64,000 bases of DNA, taken from Plantago ovata (Eukaryota; Streptophyta; Magnoliopsida; Lamiales; Plantaginaceae). Shown one piece after another: positions 36,035-48,070 of the stretch (positions within the stretch are counted from its first letter, which is position 1; the number at the start of each line of letters is the position of its first letter). Position numbers and translations under genes: made by a program. The notes beneath the pieces are model-generated. The model did no database searches, was not told where the DNA came from, and saw nothing but the letters and a program-made list of their open reading frames with translations. Location: the NCBI GenBank assembly GCA_028274465.1, contig CM051455.1, positions 122,981,462 through 123,045,461 on the forward strand, in the 5' to 3' direction.

Positions 36035-36134
36035 NNNNNNNNNNNNNNNNNNNNNNNNNNNNNNNNNNNNNNNNNNNNNNNNNNNNNNNNNNNNNNNNNN
36101 NNNNNNNNNNNNNNNNNNNNNNNNNNNNNNNNNN
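36035..36134. other. Assembly gap of exactly 100 N
   Basis: A run of 100 N, the usual placeholder for a gap of unknown size. The bases before it match 43092-43103, and the bases after it match about 29076 onward, so the flanking contigs overlap in content. Confidence 1.
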
Positions 36135-39100
36135 GGAGTTGATGATGCTTTTCAGCATTGCCATTTCCATGTAGTTAGTTACCCACAAATGCATGCCCCA
36201 ATTGCTGGCATGGAGAAGTTGTGTATCTGAAATGTTTCTCGGATGAATCTTTCTTAACCAGAGAAGATCTTCTTCTTGATCCTTAGCAGTGAGATAGAAG
36301 TACTCATAAGGAATCAATCCAAGTTTCTTCTTAGGTTTCTTTGTTACCGGTCAGCATAGTAGCAATGCCAGGTGGGTTTGATCAGATTTGGTTCTTGCTT
36401 GTATGTCTTACCAATGGCAACTCTTCTTACATGGACCTCTAGATTCAACCATTCCCAGCAATATTTCTTGGGAGGGATTCTTCCCTTTGATTTCTTTGGA
36501 CCTTGAGTTCAATCCATTTGAACATTTGATTCAAAATGCTGTAGGAAAAACTCATTTACCAGCAAGTCTTCCAGCTTTAAGATCCAGCAACCATGAATGT
36601 TTCTGATTACATTCTGAGTGGTTTCCTCATTGCTGGTCTTTGTATATTCAATGCCGGAGCCAATAGCAATGCTGGCCAGCCTTTTCTCTTCTGTCTTTGC
36701 CTTCTTCTTCTTGATTTAGCATTGTCTTGATCTCTTGCTGAAGAGTCAGACGAAAAATGCCTTGAGTGGCCAGACGGAGTTATGGCTGTTAAGGGTCTAG
36801 CTCTTATGGCTTGAGCTATTGTTTGATGTCATCATCTTCTTCATCATCTTCATTCAGATTGTGATGACTTTCAGTGTGACAGAAATCTTGAGTTTCAGCG
36901 CGTTTTTCTCTTTTTGGTACTTGCTGAATTTAACTCAGATTCTGCTTGTCTTTTAGAACTTTTCTCTTTCAGCAAGAGGTTCTAGTGGAAGTGGCGGCCT
37001 CAGCACAGCAGGGAGGGGGGTTTGATTGCTTTTTCTAGTGTTCTTCTTTTCCCCCTTAGACATGGATTGCAACATCGGAGTGATGTGCAGAGAATAAAAC
37101 TCATTGCAATTTTCAGCAAGAGTGTTGAGACTGTTATACTTCATGATGATTGCTTGTTGGTCAGAGTTCATTGTTGCTAACTCTTTTTGAATATTCATCA
37201 TGTTCTCTTCATGTCTTTTCTCTGTTGCGGCCTTCTCATCCATAATATTCTGAGCTTGACAAGAGCATTTTGCAAGCTTGAGCGCTTGACTTACATCTTC
37301 TTCATAGCTCTTGTGATAAAGACTGATGTCTCTCTGAGCTATTGTCAAAGTTGTAGTGCGTCTCAGCACTGTAGCCAATATTTTTCCAATGTCAAGTGGG
37401 CTCTCAGCAAGCAATGCCTCATCTTCAGCTTTGCAGGCATCATGGACTTGCTTTAGTGCTAGAATTCTGGGAGTAACTCCTCAACTCTTGGGAACGGCAC
37501 TAAATGAGGTGTAAGGAATGAACCTTAAGTTCAGAAGCAAACTGATCATCTGTCAAAGCAATTCGGCTCTTATGAATCTCTCATCATTGATGTAAGGAGG
37601 AGGAATCTGAACGACTTTTGGGTCTCGCTTGGATTGTTCATCGTCATGTTCTGACAAGTCGTCATCATCCTCAGATTCATCAAGTTGAGCAACGTTTGAG
37701 CCTTTGTAAGTAGCTTCACTTCCTTTTTGTTGAGTGGTTGCTGATGGCAACGCTTCAGACTCAACGACTGGAGTTTCACCAGTAGATAGTTGTTTCAATT
37801 GAGTTTGTGGCTCAATTACTGGAGTTTCGCCAGTAGTTAGTTTTAATTGAGTAGTGCTGAGGGCAACGTTTGAGACTCAATAACTGGAGTTTCGCCAGTA
37901 GTAAGTGGAAGGGATGGAACTTCCTTTGATTTTGGTCTTGAAGATTCACCAATTTCCAGATCCTGCGTATTCCTTGCATGGATCACGAGACTGTTTTGTA
38001 GAGCTCGTTGGTAATCTTCATCTTCTTCATCCTCATCTTCAAGGTTTTCTTCAGTAACCTTGGCATCAGAAACTGGACTCTTGCCATTTTCAAGGCAAGC
38101 CCTTTTTCTGGCGTATTCTTCTTCAGTATCAGCACCTTGTACAGGTTCTTGATTTTCAGCAGCAGCAGGAGGAGGTTTGAGATTCTTGCTAAGATTGTTG
38201 TTGTTCCGCTTGCTGATTGTCAGATTGAGTATTCTCAGCAACTGTTAACTTCAATCCACCAGCGCCAGGACTTGGACCTTGATTGTCATCATGTCATCTT
38301 TCTTGTCCTTAGAATCTTTCCCTTCATCATCATTGGGATCAGTGGGAATGTTCTCATCTTCTTCTTCTTCTTCATCATCTGTCAGAATGACTAGCTCAAC
38401 ATGCTTGTACAAAGCAACACTTGTCACTTCCTCTTCCTCAGTTAATTTGTGGGGATCAGCCACCACAGGAACAAAAAGACCTTTGAGCATCACAGCTTGT
38501 TCAGCTGGAGAGGCACTCTTAATTGGCCTTCATATCTCTCTGATTTGAGCAATCAGATTGAGCTCATTTGCTGAGAATATGTCATTTCTTCAGGAAGGAT
38601 GGAGTGGACAAATGTTCGAGCTTTAACAGTGAAGTTCTCTTTTTCTCATTTGAGAGACGAAGGTGAAGATCTGAGAAGTCCATTCTTCTGTATCTTTGCC
38701 AGTTGCTGACAGACTTAGCAACTCTTGACAAAGTTGTCCTCTTGAAGTTCAAGTAAAGTTCTTCAGAACTTACTTGCTGATCTTCAGTGATGAGTACCAC
38801 TTCAGTGGTCTCCTTTTGAGCCTGAAAAAGAATTTTATTTAGATCAGGATTGGTTTGGAGAATTGTTTTAGAGTTTAAATCTAAAACATGATTTACCTGC
38901 TGAGAGTCAGCAAGCTCATGTAGTACAATTTCCATTCCATGAGGAGCTTGAGTAGCATCCTCCATTTGTTCATCCTGAAATAAATTAAAATTAGACACAA
39001 GTACTAAGCTGTCAAACTTAGTTTTTATACCAAAATTATTAACTACCTGCTGAGCAGGGAGTGTTGGTTCTGGTGCAGAGGCTTCAGCAACCATCTGACT

Positions 39101-41253
39101 TGCATCTTGAGAAGTCTGTAGAGAAAGAATAATTTTAGCAAAAGAACAATTTTCAGAATTTGAAGTTTTACTGATGGTTGAATTAACTACCTGCTGAGGA
39201 AGGACAGGTTGTGGCCCAGTCCTTTCAGCATTAACAGTTTCTTCAGCTTCTGGGACTGTTTCTTCAGCAGACTTCTGATTTTGCTCTAACTGAGAAAGCT
39301 GTGCGGTTTCAGCAATCTCCCTTGTCTCTGAATTGACAAGTTGAGCAGAAGCATCTTGACCTTTAAGCTCACTGCTTGTCATGAAGAGATCAATTGACTT
39401 GTTGGATGATTCTTCAATCTCCAACTCCATTTGTTTGCTTAAATCTTCCAGTACAAGCTGGACTTTGTCAATTGAAGTCTTGGGTGAACTTGGGCCAGTA
39501 TTCTCAGCATCAAGAGATGCATCTTTGAATAGTGCTTCTTGAGTTTTAGCAACTTCAGGAACTGGAACCATTGCTATTTCAGCAACTGGTCCATCAGCAA
39601 GCTGGGTTTCAGCAACTTGATGAGTTGCTTGTTCAGCAACCATCTTTTCAGCAGCATCAGCTAGTGCCGCTCTTTGCAGATCATCAGCAATGTCGCTTGC
39701 TGGTTCCATAGTTGGATCATTTGGAATATCTACAATGTAGATATCTAGGACTTGGGCAGGAATTTCATTTCCACTGCCTTGTGGTCTATTCTCAGTAGAG
39801 TTATCAACGTTAAGTTGATTGTTGAAGGCTTCCGCAAACACTTCAACATTGCTGATATATGTTTCAGTAATTACTTCAGCAACATCTACTGGCAAATGCG
39901 TTTCAGCATTTGTCTGGGAATTGACTGAGGAGTCTTGGACATTAGGGACTGACTGAGAAGCCAGTGTCTTCTTCTTTGTTACTTGTCCGTTTCCTCTTAG
40001 GTACGGGATTTGCTGATGACGCTGCAGTCTGAGTGTCATCATCAGCTTTCCTCTTTTTCTTTTTAGATTTCTCCAGTTTCCCAGAGTCATCTATTGTTGC
40101 CTTTTCAGCAACAGGTGTTGTACACGTACCTTGTTGATTTTCTACAGCAGTTTCATTTGTGTTACCACCACCAACAGCAGTTTCATCTCTAAGTTGCTGA
40201 GTGGTAACATCTGCAGCTGTTGTATACCTTTCTTGCTGGCTTGTGCTGACAACATTTGCAGTTGTTGTCTTCTTGGTTTTCTTTCCAGCAATCTTAGGTA
40301 CATTCTGCTTGTAGAAAGATCTTCCCACATTGCACACAGATTTCTTGATTGGCAATGAGTTTCTTAGCTGAATCCTGAAATGTTCAAGGATATAGCATAT
40401 CTTGATTCCATACATAACTGGAAAGGAAGGTGAGACCTTGTTGTCTTCTACCTTTACCTTAAACTCAGTAACACAATCAACAAGCCTGTTGAAAATGTAC
40501 TTAGCCCAGTTAAGTTCCGATTTATTTTCATAGACATGCATCAGCAATGGCCATCTTCTCAGGCCTACTTGGTCAATTCCTCCAACTTGGGAGTCAAGAA
40601 CTTTTATTAGTAGCAGAGCTACTAGACCAAGTGAATGGCAGAGATGCTTTCTCTTAACGTGCTTTTGTCCAAGTCACGGGAGCTATCTCGCCTTTCTTCA
40701 TCTTTGCATTTCTGACGTCACTGTAGAAAGCTTCAATTTCTTCGTCATAAGCAGTGACGTCATCTTCAGTTCCAGTGGTTGGAATCTGAAAAATCTCCGC
40801 TAAATCAGTCCATTTCAGGACGATTTGCGTGTTCTGAACATAAGTAAGGATCACTTTTCAGTGACTCCATTACTGTCTGTAAGGGACTGGATTTCTGCAT
40901 TGTTGTAGAATTCCATAGTATCAATCATGCTCACTTGCTTAGTGCGAGCAGAGATAAAGTTCATGAGGCCTTGCTGCTTGATGAACTCAAGCGCCTCTTC
41001 ATTTGGTCATCAAGTTCTTGTTCATAAAAGTACCTAATGTACTTTTCTTTTGCAACCCTCCCCATTGCATCAACATCTCACACTTTGCAGTGTCAAGATA
41101 TGACGGAGGCATAGGTTTTACAGTGATTCGGTCGTTTTTCAACACAACTTTCATTGTGTCTGGGGTCAGAGTAGTCACCGGAGTAGTGCGTTTTTCAACA
41201 CTATCAACCTTTGACGATTTTGAGGACTTAGATGACTGTCTCTTGGGAGCCAT
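36135..41253 (-). pseudogene. Accessory (env-like) gene of B, right copy
   Basis: Start ATG at 41253 (MAPKRQSSKSSKSSK). Same product as the left copy; here the stretch 40090-38582 is open for 502 codons. Three in-frame GT-AG segments lie at 39190-39116 (75 nt), 39046-38975 (72 nt) and 38896-38822 (75 nt), each preceded by CAGCAG and ended by TACAG, TTTCAG or TTTTTCAG. From about 38560 to 36135 it has many one-base indels that the left copy lacks, rising toward the gap. The 3' end of the gene is missing on this side of the gap. Confidence 0.75.
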
Positions 41254-42159
41254 TTCTTATATAGAGCAAGAAAGATTGTACGAAAAGAGATAGTTTGCTT
41301 TTTGACCGGAGGTACAGTAGATTCAGGCTAGAAATTGCAGAGAAAGGAAATGTGAGTTAAAGAATTTTGTCATTTCTCTAACTCCTTCTTTATATAGTGT
41401 CTCTGGTGTGTGAGAAACTCAATCGATTTGAGCTCTCAGCAAGAGTAAAACAGAGAAACACTTGAAATAGTGGAGCCTTTGCATTGAATGCGTAATGGCC
41501 CACTAACTAAAACCGTCAGAGCACTCTCTCTCTTTGTTTTGATAGCCGTTAGATTAATAACTCTTTTTAATCAATGGCCACGATTGAATTTCATGTCATG
41601 ATTATTGCGAGTTTATCTGTGCCAGCTTAACGTCACAAATTGATTTTACCGAGTAATAAGGGATAGATTGCTTGCTGAAATAGACAAGAATCTTTTCAGC
41701 GAGTTTGAATTAACAATCTAGATACTTGCTGAAAATTCCCCCTTACTTAGATATCTCATATTTTCTAAGTTTAAAAGACATTTCTGATTTCCCGTATCAG
41801 TAAATTCTTTTGCACTTGAGACATCCTTTGGTAAAATCTGAGAGATGAGCTTTTGCTCTTTTTCTGAGTTCCCGTCTCAGAAAATTCTTTGATACTTGAA
41901 TACCTGTTTCAGTATCTTTTGATTGTCTGAGTACCCGTCTCAGCAATCCTTAAGTTCTTTCACTTACTGAGTGCCTGTCTCAGCAAATGGTCAAGTTTCC
42001 TAACAAATACCTGTTTTGAAGGAATTACTTGCTGAATGCCTGTTTCAGCAATCATGTTGTGACTTATCATTTCTTAGAAGAAATCAGTGACTTGGTCTTT
42101 TGGACAGGAATACTTTGGCTTGCTGAATACATGTTTCATCATTCTGCCAAGTGTATCCT
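41254..42159 (-). other. Spacer between pol and accessory gene, right copy
   Basis: No gene. TTGCTGA and GACAGGC/AACAGG words repeat on the - strand. It could hold an internal promoter or splice signals for the accessory gene; none is clear. Confidence 0.5.
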
Positions 42160-45100
42160 TTATTGAGGTAGTTCAATCAATCCAAGGTTATACCTTAGCA
42201 TTGCGAACCTATTATCCGGTAGAGGCTTGGTAAAGATGTCAGCAAGCTGATCTTCAGTACCTACTTTCACAACCTCAATATCACCTTTTTCCACATGATC
42301 TCTAATGAAATGATGTCTAATATCAATGTGCTTGGTCCTAGAGTGAAACTTAGGATTTTGCGTAATTGCAATAGCACTTGTATTATCACAAAAGATTGGT
42401 GTTTTCTTTGCAGAAATACCATAATCTCTTAATTGTTGCTGAATCCATAGGATTGAGCTGTGCAACAACCAGCTGCAATGTATTCAGATTCAGTAGATGA
42501 ATTGGCGACACACGTTTGCTTCTTGCTGAACCATGATATTAATCTAGTACCCAAAAACTGACAAGTTCCAGAGGTACTTTTTCTATCAAGAGTTGATCCA
42601 CCATGATCAGCATCAGAATAGCCAACCAATTCAAGTCCAGAATCTTTAGGATACCATAATCCAACATTGACTGTACCTTTAACATATTTCAGTATTTTAA
42701 TTGCCTTTTTGTAGTGTGATTCTCTTGGATCAGATTGGAATCTTGCACACACACAAACAGCATACTGAATGTCAGGTCTACTTGCTGTTAGATACAACAA
42801 GGAACCAACTGAGCTACCTATACTTGTGTTCTTCAACACTTTTGTCCTCTTTAGTATAGGCCAATTTGGTACCAACACTCATAGGGATCTTTTCAGGTTT
42901 CTCATCCTCTTTGATCCTAAACTTTATGAGCATTTCGTTCGCATACTTTGCTTGATTTATGAATGTTCCATCTTTGAGTTGCTTGACTTGCAACCCTAGG
43001 AAATAATTCAATTTTCCCATCATACTCATTTCAAACTTATTAGTCATGAGTTTGGCAAAATCATCACAAAGTTGCTTGTCCTTAGATCCAAAAATTATGT
43101 CATCCACATAAATTTGAACTAAGATTAATTTACCATCATGGTTCATGGTAAAAGAGTTTTGTCAACTTCACCTTTCTTGAAACCATTTCCAGCAAGAATT
43201 TAGCCAAGGTATCAAACCATGCTCTTGGTGCTTGCTTTAGACCATATACAGCTTTCTGAAGCTTGTATACCATCTTGATTTCTGAGGGAAGTTCAAAGCC
43301 AGGGGGTTGTTCTAGGTAGACTTCTTCAGCAAGTTCACCATTTAAGAATGCACTTTTAACATCCATTTGGTAAACAATGAAGTCATTGTGAGCAGCAAAG
43401 GCCAAGAAAAGCCTAATTGCATCCAATCTTGCAACTGGAGCATAAGACTCATCATAGTCCAATCCTTCAGTCTGACAGTAACCTTGAGCAACTAAGCGTG
43501 CTTTGTTTCTTGTTACTTCACCAGACTCGCTCAGCTTGTTTCTGAACACCCACTTTGTACCAATAGCTTTCGTATTTTCAGCAAGTGGCACAAGTTTCCA
43601 GACTTTGTTTCTTTCAAATTGATCCAATTCTTCTTGCATTGCCTTTATCCATTCAGAATGCTTCAAAGCTTCTTCTATGGTTTTAGGTTCAATTTCTGAA
43701 ACAAAGCAAGAGAATAAAGATTCTACTTCTACGACAGTTGCTTCTTCAGCAAGTCCTTGAGTGGCTTTGGATCTAGTCACTTGGCGTTTATTAATATCGC
43801 CAATCATATCCGTAGAGGGATGATCTCTAATCCATTTATTAACAGGTTTCTTGTTTGTTGGATCAGGATATGTTTGCTCATCAGCATGTGACTCTTCAGT
43901 ATGTACTTGTTCAGTACTACTGGGAATTTGTGTCTCTGATGAGATTTGTTCGTCAGCAACTGCTTGTTGAGCATTGCTGGATTGAGGTAATTCATCAGCA
44001 GGCACTGGAGATTGCGTAATTTCAGCAACTTCCGGAGCAACCGCATCTTTTGCTGGAAATTCTTTGTCGTGAACTATATTTATCTTGTCATGACTCGGGG
44101 GAGGAGAGTCATTGTCAGAATCATCATTTAGTTCAATTGACTTAATTTGCCTAGCATCAGATTCAGTTCTTTGCTCATGTATGATTAGCTTTTTCATACA
44201 TTCTGATATTTCTTCTTCAGCAGGCACACCTTGTGACTTTTCGTAGAATACAACATGCACAGATTCTTCAATCTTTTGTGCCTTTTTGTTGTAAACTCTA
44301 TAAGCTTTACTATGCAAGGAGTAGCCAAGAAATATCGCTTCGTCTGCCTTTGGTTGAAATGTTCTTAGGTATTCTCTACCATTGTTAAGAACGAAACACT
44401 TGCAACCAAATACTCTTAGATGAGTGATGTTAGGAGGTCTTCCAACAAACAATTCATAAGGAGTTTTGTTGTATTCCTTAGTAATCAAACATCTATTATG
44501 AGTATAGCAGGCGGTATTAATCGCTTCAACCCAGTAAGCCTCACTTATTTCAGTGTCAACAAGCATTGTTCTTGCGGCTTCTTTCAGGGTACGATTCTTC
44601 CGTTCAGCAACACCGTTTTGCTGTGGTGTCCTTACTGAGGATAACTGATGTTGAATACCTTTGGAGGTACAATATTCAGTTATGTACTGGTTTACAAACT
44701 CAGTACCATGGTCTGTCCTTATGACTTTTACCTTGTCATTTTTCATGACTTCAAGCTTATTCAGCAAGTTAGGTATTTCAGTCTTGGTTTCAGATTTGTG
44801 CTTGATGAACACTACCCAAGTGAATCTTGAATAGTCATCTACCACGACTAGACCATACTTCTTACCAGCATAGCTTGTTGAAGAAGATTCAAACAAGTCC
44901 ATGTGTAAGAGTTGTAAAGGTTTTGTAGTTGACGGTACTGCCTTGTTCTTGAAAGAAGATTTGGTTTGCTTTCCTTGCTGACATGCATTGCAAACACCAT
45001 CCTTCTTAAAAGTAACCCTAGGTAATCCAACTACAAGTGCCTTTTTAGACAGCTTATTCAGCGTCTTGAAGTTTAGATGACTTGTTCGTTTATGCCATAA

Positions 45101-45532
45101 CCATGCTTTTTCAGCAAGGCAATCATGATCTGAGACAAGGCATTTTTTCAACGTTTGCTGAAGACAAATCAACGGTGTACAAGCCTCCTGATCTTCTTGC
45201 AATCATTATACAAAATCTACAAGTTTACATTCATCACTTTTAATTTCGATGAAGTATCCTTTGTCAGCAAATTGACTCATGCTGAAAAGGTTAAACTTAA
45301 GATTTTTGACATAAAGAACTCCAGAAATGGTTATGCATCCCAACTTCACATCACCATAGCCTTTTGTAGATCCGGAGCCTCCACCAGCAAACCTTATTGT
45401 TGGACCTTTAGACCACCGTCTATAGTTTTTAAGGTTATTCTTGTTGCCCGTCATGTGCTTTCCACAACCACTATCAAAGTGCCAGATTGCATCGTTTGTC
45501 TCCGTGGCTGCAGTCTGCACAATCAAGAGCAA
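42160..45532 (-). pseudogene. Pol of element B: protease, integrase, RT, RNase H
   Basis: In - strand order: a protease-region block (WHFDSGCGKHMTGN, about 45455), then a frameshift near 45205. Integrase follows, with [24 protein letters not shown], the D-D-E core ([28 protein letters not shown]) and [11 protein letters not shown] has [55 protein letters not shown] and, after a frameshift near 43150, YVDDIIFGSKD. RNase H has SDADHGGSTLDRKSTSG, STESEYIAA, IFCDNTSAIA and [11 protein letters not shown], ending at 42160. The order PR-INT-RT-RH is copia. At least three frameshifts prevent a full protein. Confidence 0.9.
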
Positions 45533-45537
45533 ACAAG

Positions 45538-47958
45538 TTAATTATCCAATGATGGATGTCCATTAACATGTTCAAGAATCCGTCCAGTGGAAACCCAAGT
45601 CTGAAGTTTTTCAACTTTGACTTGTTTTCTACTTGCTGAGGAACTAGGAGGATTTGAGCTGAAAGACTTTTGACTCGTGCTGGTCAAATCCACTTTCTGA
45701 TGTGGTGTCTTGCTCTGTTGACCTTTTTGCTGAACATACTTTTCAGTAAGTTCTTTTCTAGCAAGGTTCCTTCTAGTCCTAGCATTGGGAGTCTTTTCAG
45801 AACTCTTAGGCTTGGTTTTCTTCATCTCTTTGAAGTATCTTTGCTGACTTTGCTTATACTCATGAAAGAGTTGACTTTGCTTGGTTTTGAAACCGAGTCC
45901 ACTCTTTGGAGAATGCTGAGCTTTAGCTTCAGCAACCTTACTTGATTCAGGTTTGTCAGCAAAGGACTTCTGATTACTTTTGGTAATCTTGCCTTTAGTC
46001 TTAACAACTTGCTTTTCAGCAACTTGTTTGGCGGAATGCTTCACGGCATTCTTTTTCTTTCCAGTTTGCTTCTCAGCAACCTGTTTTCCTTTTAAAGTCT
46101 TGTTACTTTGAGTAGCAACAGCGGGCTTTATGGTCATAGGTACTTGATTGCATGTTTCAGCAACCTTAGTTTGACCAAACTGATAGATCACCGGTGGACT
46201 ACTATCAGTAGCACGTACAAAGGAGATAGGTGATTTATCTTTTCTCAAGATTTCTACGTTATCACCTTCACACGTTGCTCCTAAACCTTCTTTCTGAGAT
46301 GGATCTCTCAAATAAGAGTTTAGTTCAGTCAGCGTATTACTTGCTTCCACATAGGATTTAAAATTGATTTTCATCTTTTTCATTTCTTGGATTTCAGCAA
46401 GTAACTTTAGAATTGAGGACTAATACTCTTCCAATTCTAATGTCATTTGAGAATTTTTCTCTGCAGCCTCAGCAATCAACTTCTTAAGACGCCTTATTTC
46501 AGCATCCTTTTCTTCTGTATCTTCCTTCAGCAAAACATACTTTTCAGTAGTTTGCTTGGTCAGAGATTCAGCAAGTTGAAGTTTCTCTTGCTGTTTGCTG
46601 AGAGTTTTCTCAAATCTTTCGATTTCTCCTTGAATCTTGTCAAGGTCAATCTCGTCTTCACTTTCTGATTCTGAGTCAGAGGTAGAGTTATTTACCTGAC
46701 CGGCCATGAGGCAGAATTCGTAGTTCGACACATCTGGATAAGCTTCCATAGCTATTCCACACACTTCTTTGCCAATCTCCACGTCTAGAGTGGCTTCTTC
46801 ATCGTCGGTGTCTGAACTTTCATCCTCACTGTCTTCTGAGCTTGTATCAATACACAATGCATCGATTTTTGCTTGAAGCTTCTTCTTTTCTTCAGCAATG
46901 AAAGCTCTTTTGAACTTCTTCTTCTTTTCAGCAGACTTGCCTTTCAGCAAAGGGCAATTAGCTTTGAAGTGTCCAGGCTTTTTGCAGTAAAAACATAGAT
47001 CATTTCCAACTGCTGGTTCTTCTGAAGATGTAGCTTGCTGAGCTTGCTTGTTCAGCGAGCTAGTATCATTCTTGTACTTATGGTAGTTGTTACCAAGATG
47101 CTTTTTCAGCTTCTCTTTTGCTTTTCGCCTTTCAAGTTCCTTACTGATGAACTTCTTCATGTTTTTAACAACTAAAGCATTTTCACCAGCAGGCTCTTTT
47201 TCATTCTTCTTTTCAGAAGACGACGGCTTTGCAGCAAGAGCAATGTTTTGCGATTTTTCAGCAAACACATTTTCTCATTGCTTTGTCTCATAATTGACAG
47301 TAGCAAGATGAGAGAACAACTCTGTTGGTGTAATGTCAGGCATTCCTTGATTATAATAGAAATTCTGAGTATGGATCCATTCTTGATTCAAACTTCTGAT
47401 GATAGTTTTCACTTTCTCAGAATCTGAATAAAGATTTCCAACACCCAGCGCTGCCATTTCACTAACAAGAGTTGTGAATCTGAAGTCCAAGTCTTCCAGT
47501 GACTCGTTAGCACCTTGCTTAAAGTTTTGAAACTTTAACTTAAGTACTTCAAGTTTGTTTTCCTTGGTCTTGTCAGATCCAGCACAAAGATCTTGAACCA
47601 TTTTCCAAGCTTCCTTTGCAGTCTTAGCACCCCACAGTTTGCACTGTATGGTATCCGGAGTTGATCTGATGATGATGTTTCTTGCTTGGCCATCAAGACG
47701 GAATCTCTTAGCTTCGTCAGAAGTCCATTCCTCTCTTGGTTTTGGCACAACAGTATCTGATGGTTCGCCAAGGATGGTTTCCTTCCCAGCTTCAGTGGTC
47801 TTGTGAGGGAAACTCCTTTCAATCTTAGTGATCTTGATAGGTCCATCATTAATGACGGTTACCATCTCATCACTAATGGCCTCAAGATGTAGCATCATGT
47901 TGTTTCGCCATTTCTCGTAATTTTCCAGCTTCAGCAAGGGAGCATCTCCTAAAGACAT
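45538..47958 (-). pseudogene. gag of element B
   Basis: From 47958 (MSLGDAPLLKLENYEKWR) the capsid region of UBN2/DUF4219 type is open to 47275, where TGA replaces the Arg seen in B2. The same frame continues with the zinc knuckle CFYCKKPGHFKANC (about 47000), an acidic segment and a coiled coil. It meets TAG at about 46420, where B2 has Gln, and goes on as a basic AEK-rich tail to 45538. Apart from these two stops the frame is intact over 2.4 kb. Sirevirus gag forms the particle; the long coiled and basic C-terminal extension is typical of the group. Confidence 0.88.
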
Positions 47959-48056
47959 CCTGTCAGCAAAGCACTACCAAACTGATCAAGTGAGAGTGAT
48001 TTACGGAAAGCACTTAAGGGGATCTAGGTTCAGTGCAGAAGGCTAAAGAACCTCCT

Positions 48057-48068
48057 GCTCTGATACCA
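48057..48068 (-). other. Primer binding site of element B (initiator tRNA-Met type)
   Basis: The - strand reads TGGTATCAGAGC two bases inside the 5' LTR, the same as in B2. Confidence 0.9.
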
Positions 48069-48070
48069 CT

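Noticed and set aside
35914-36317. Open frames running through the N gap
   Set aside because: They exist only because N is translated as X.
28934-41253. Two separate accessory genes in element B
   Set aside because: The two are the same gene on overlapping contigs; indels concentrate at the gap ends, so one gene is more likely.
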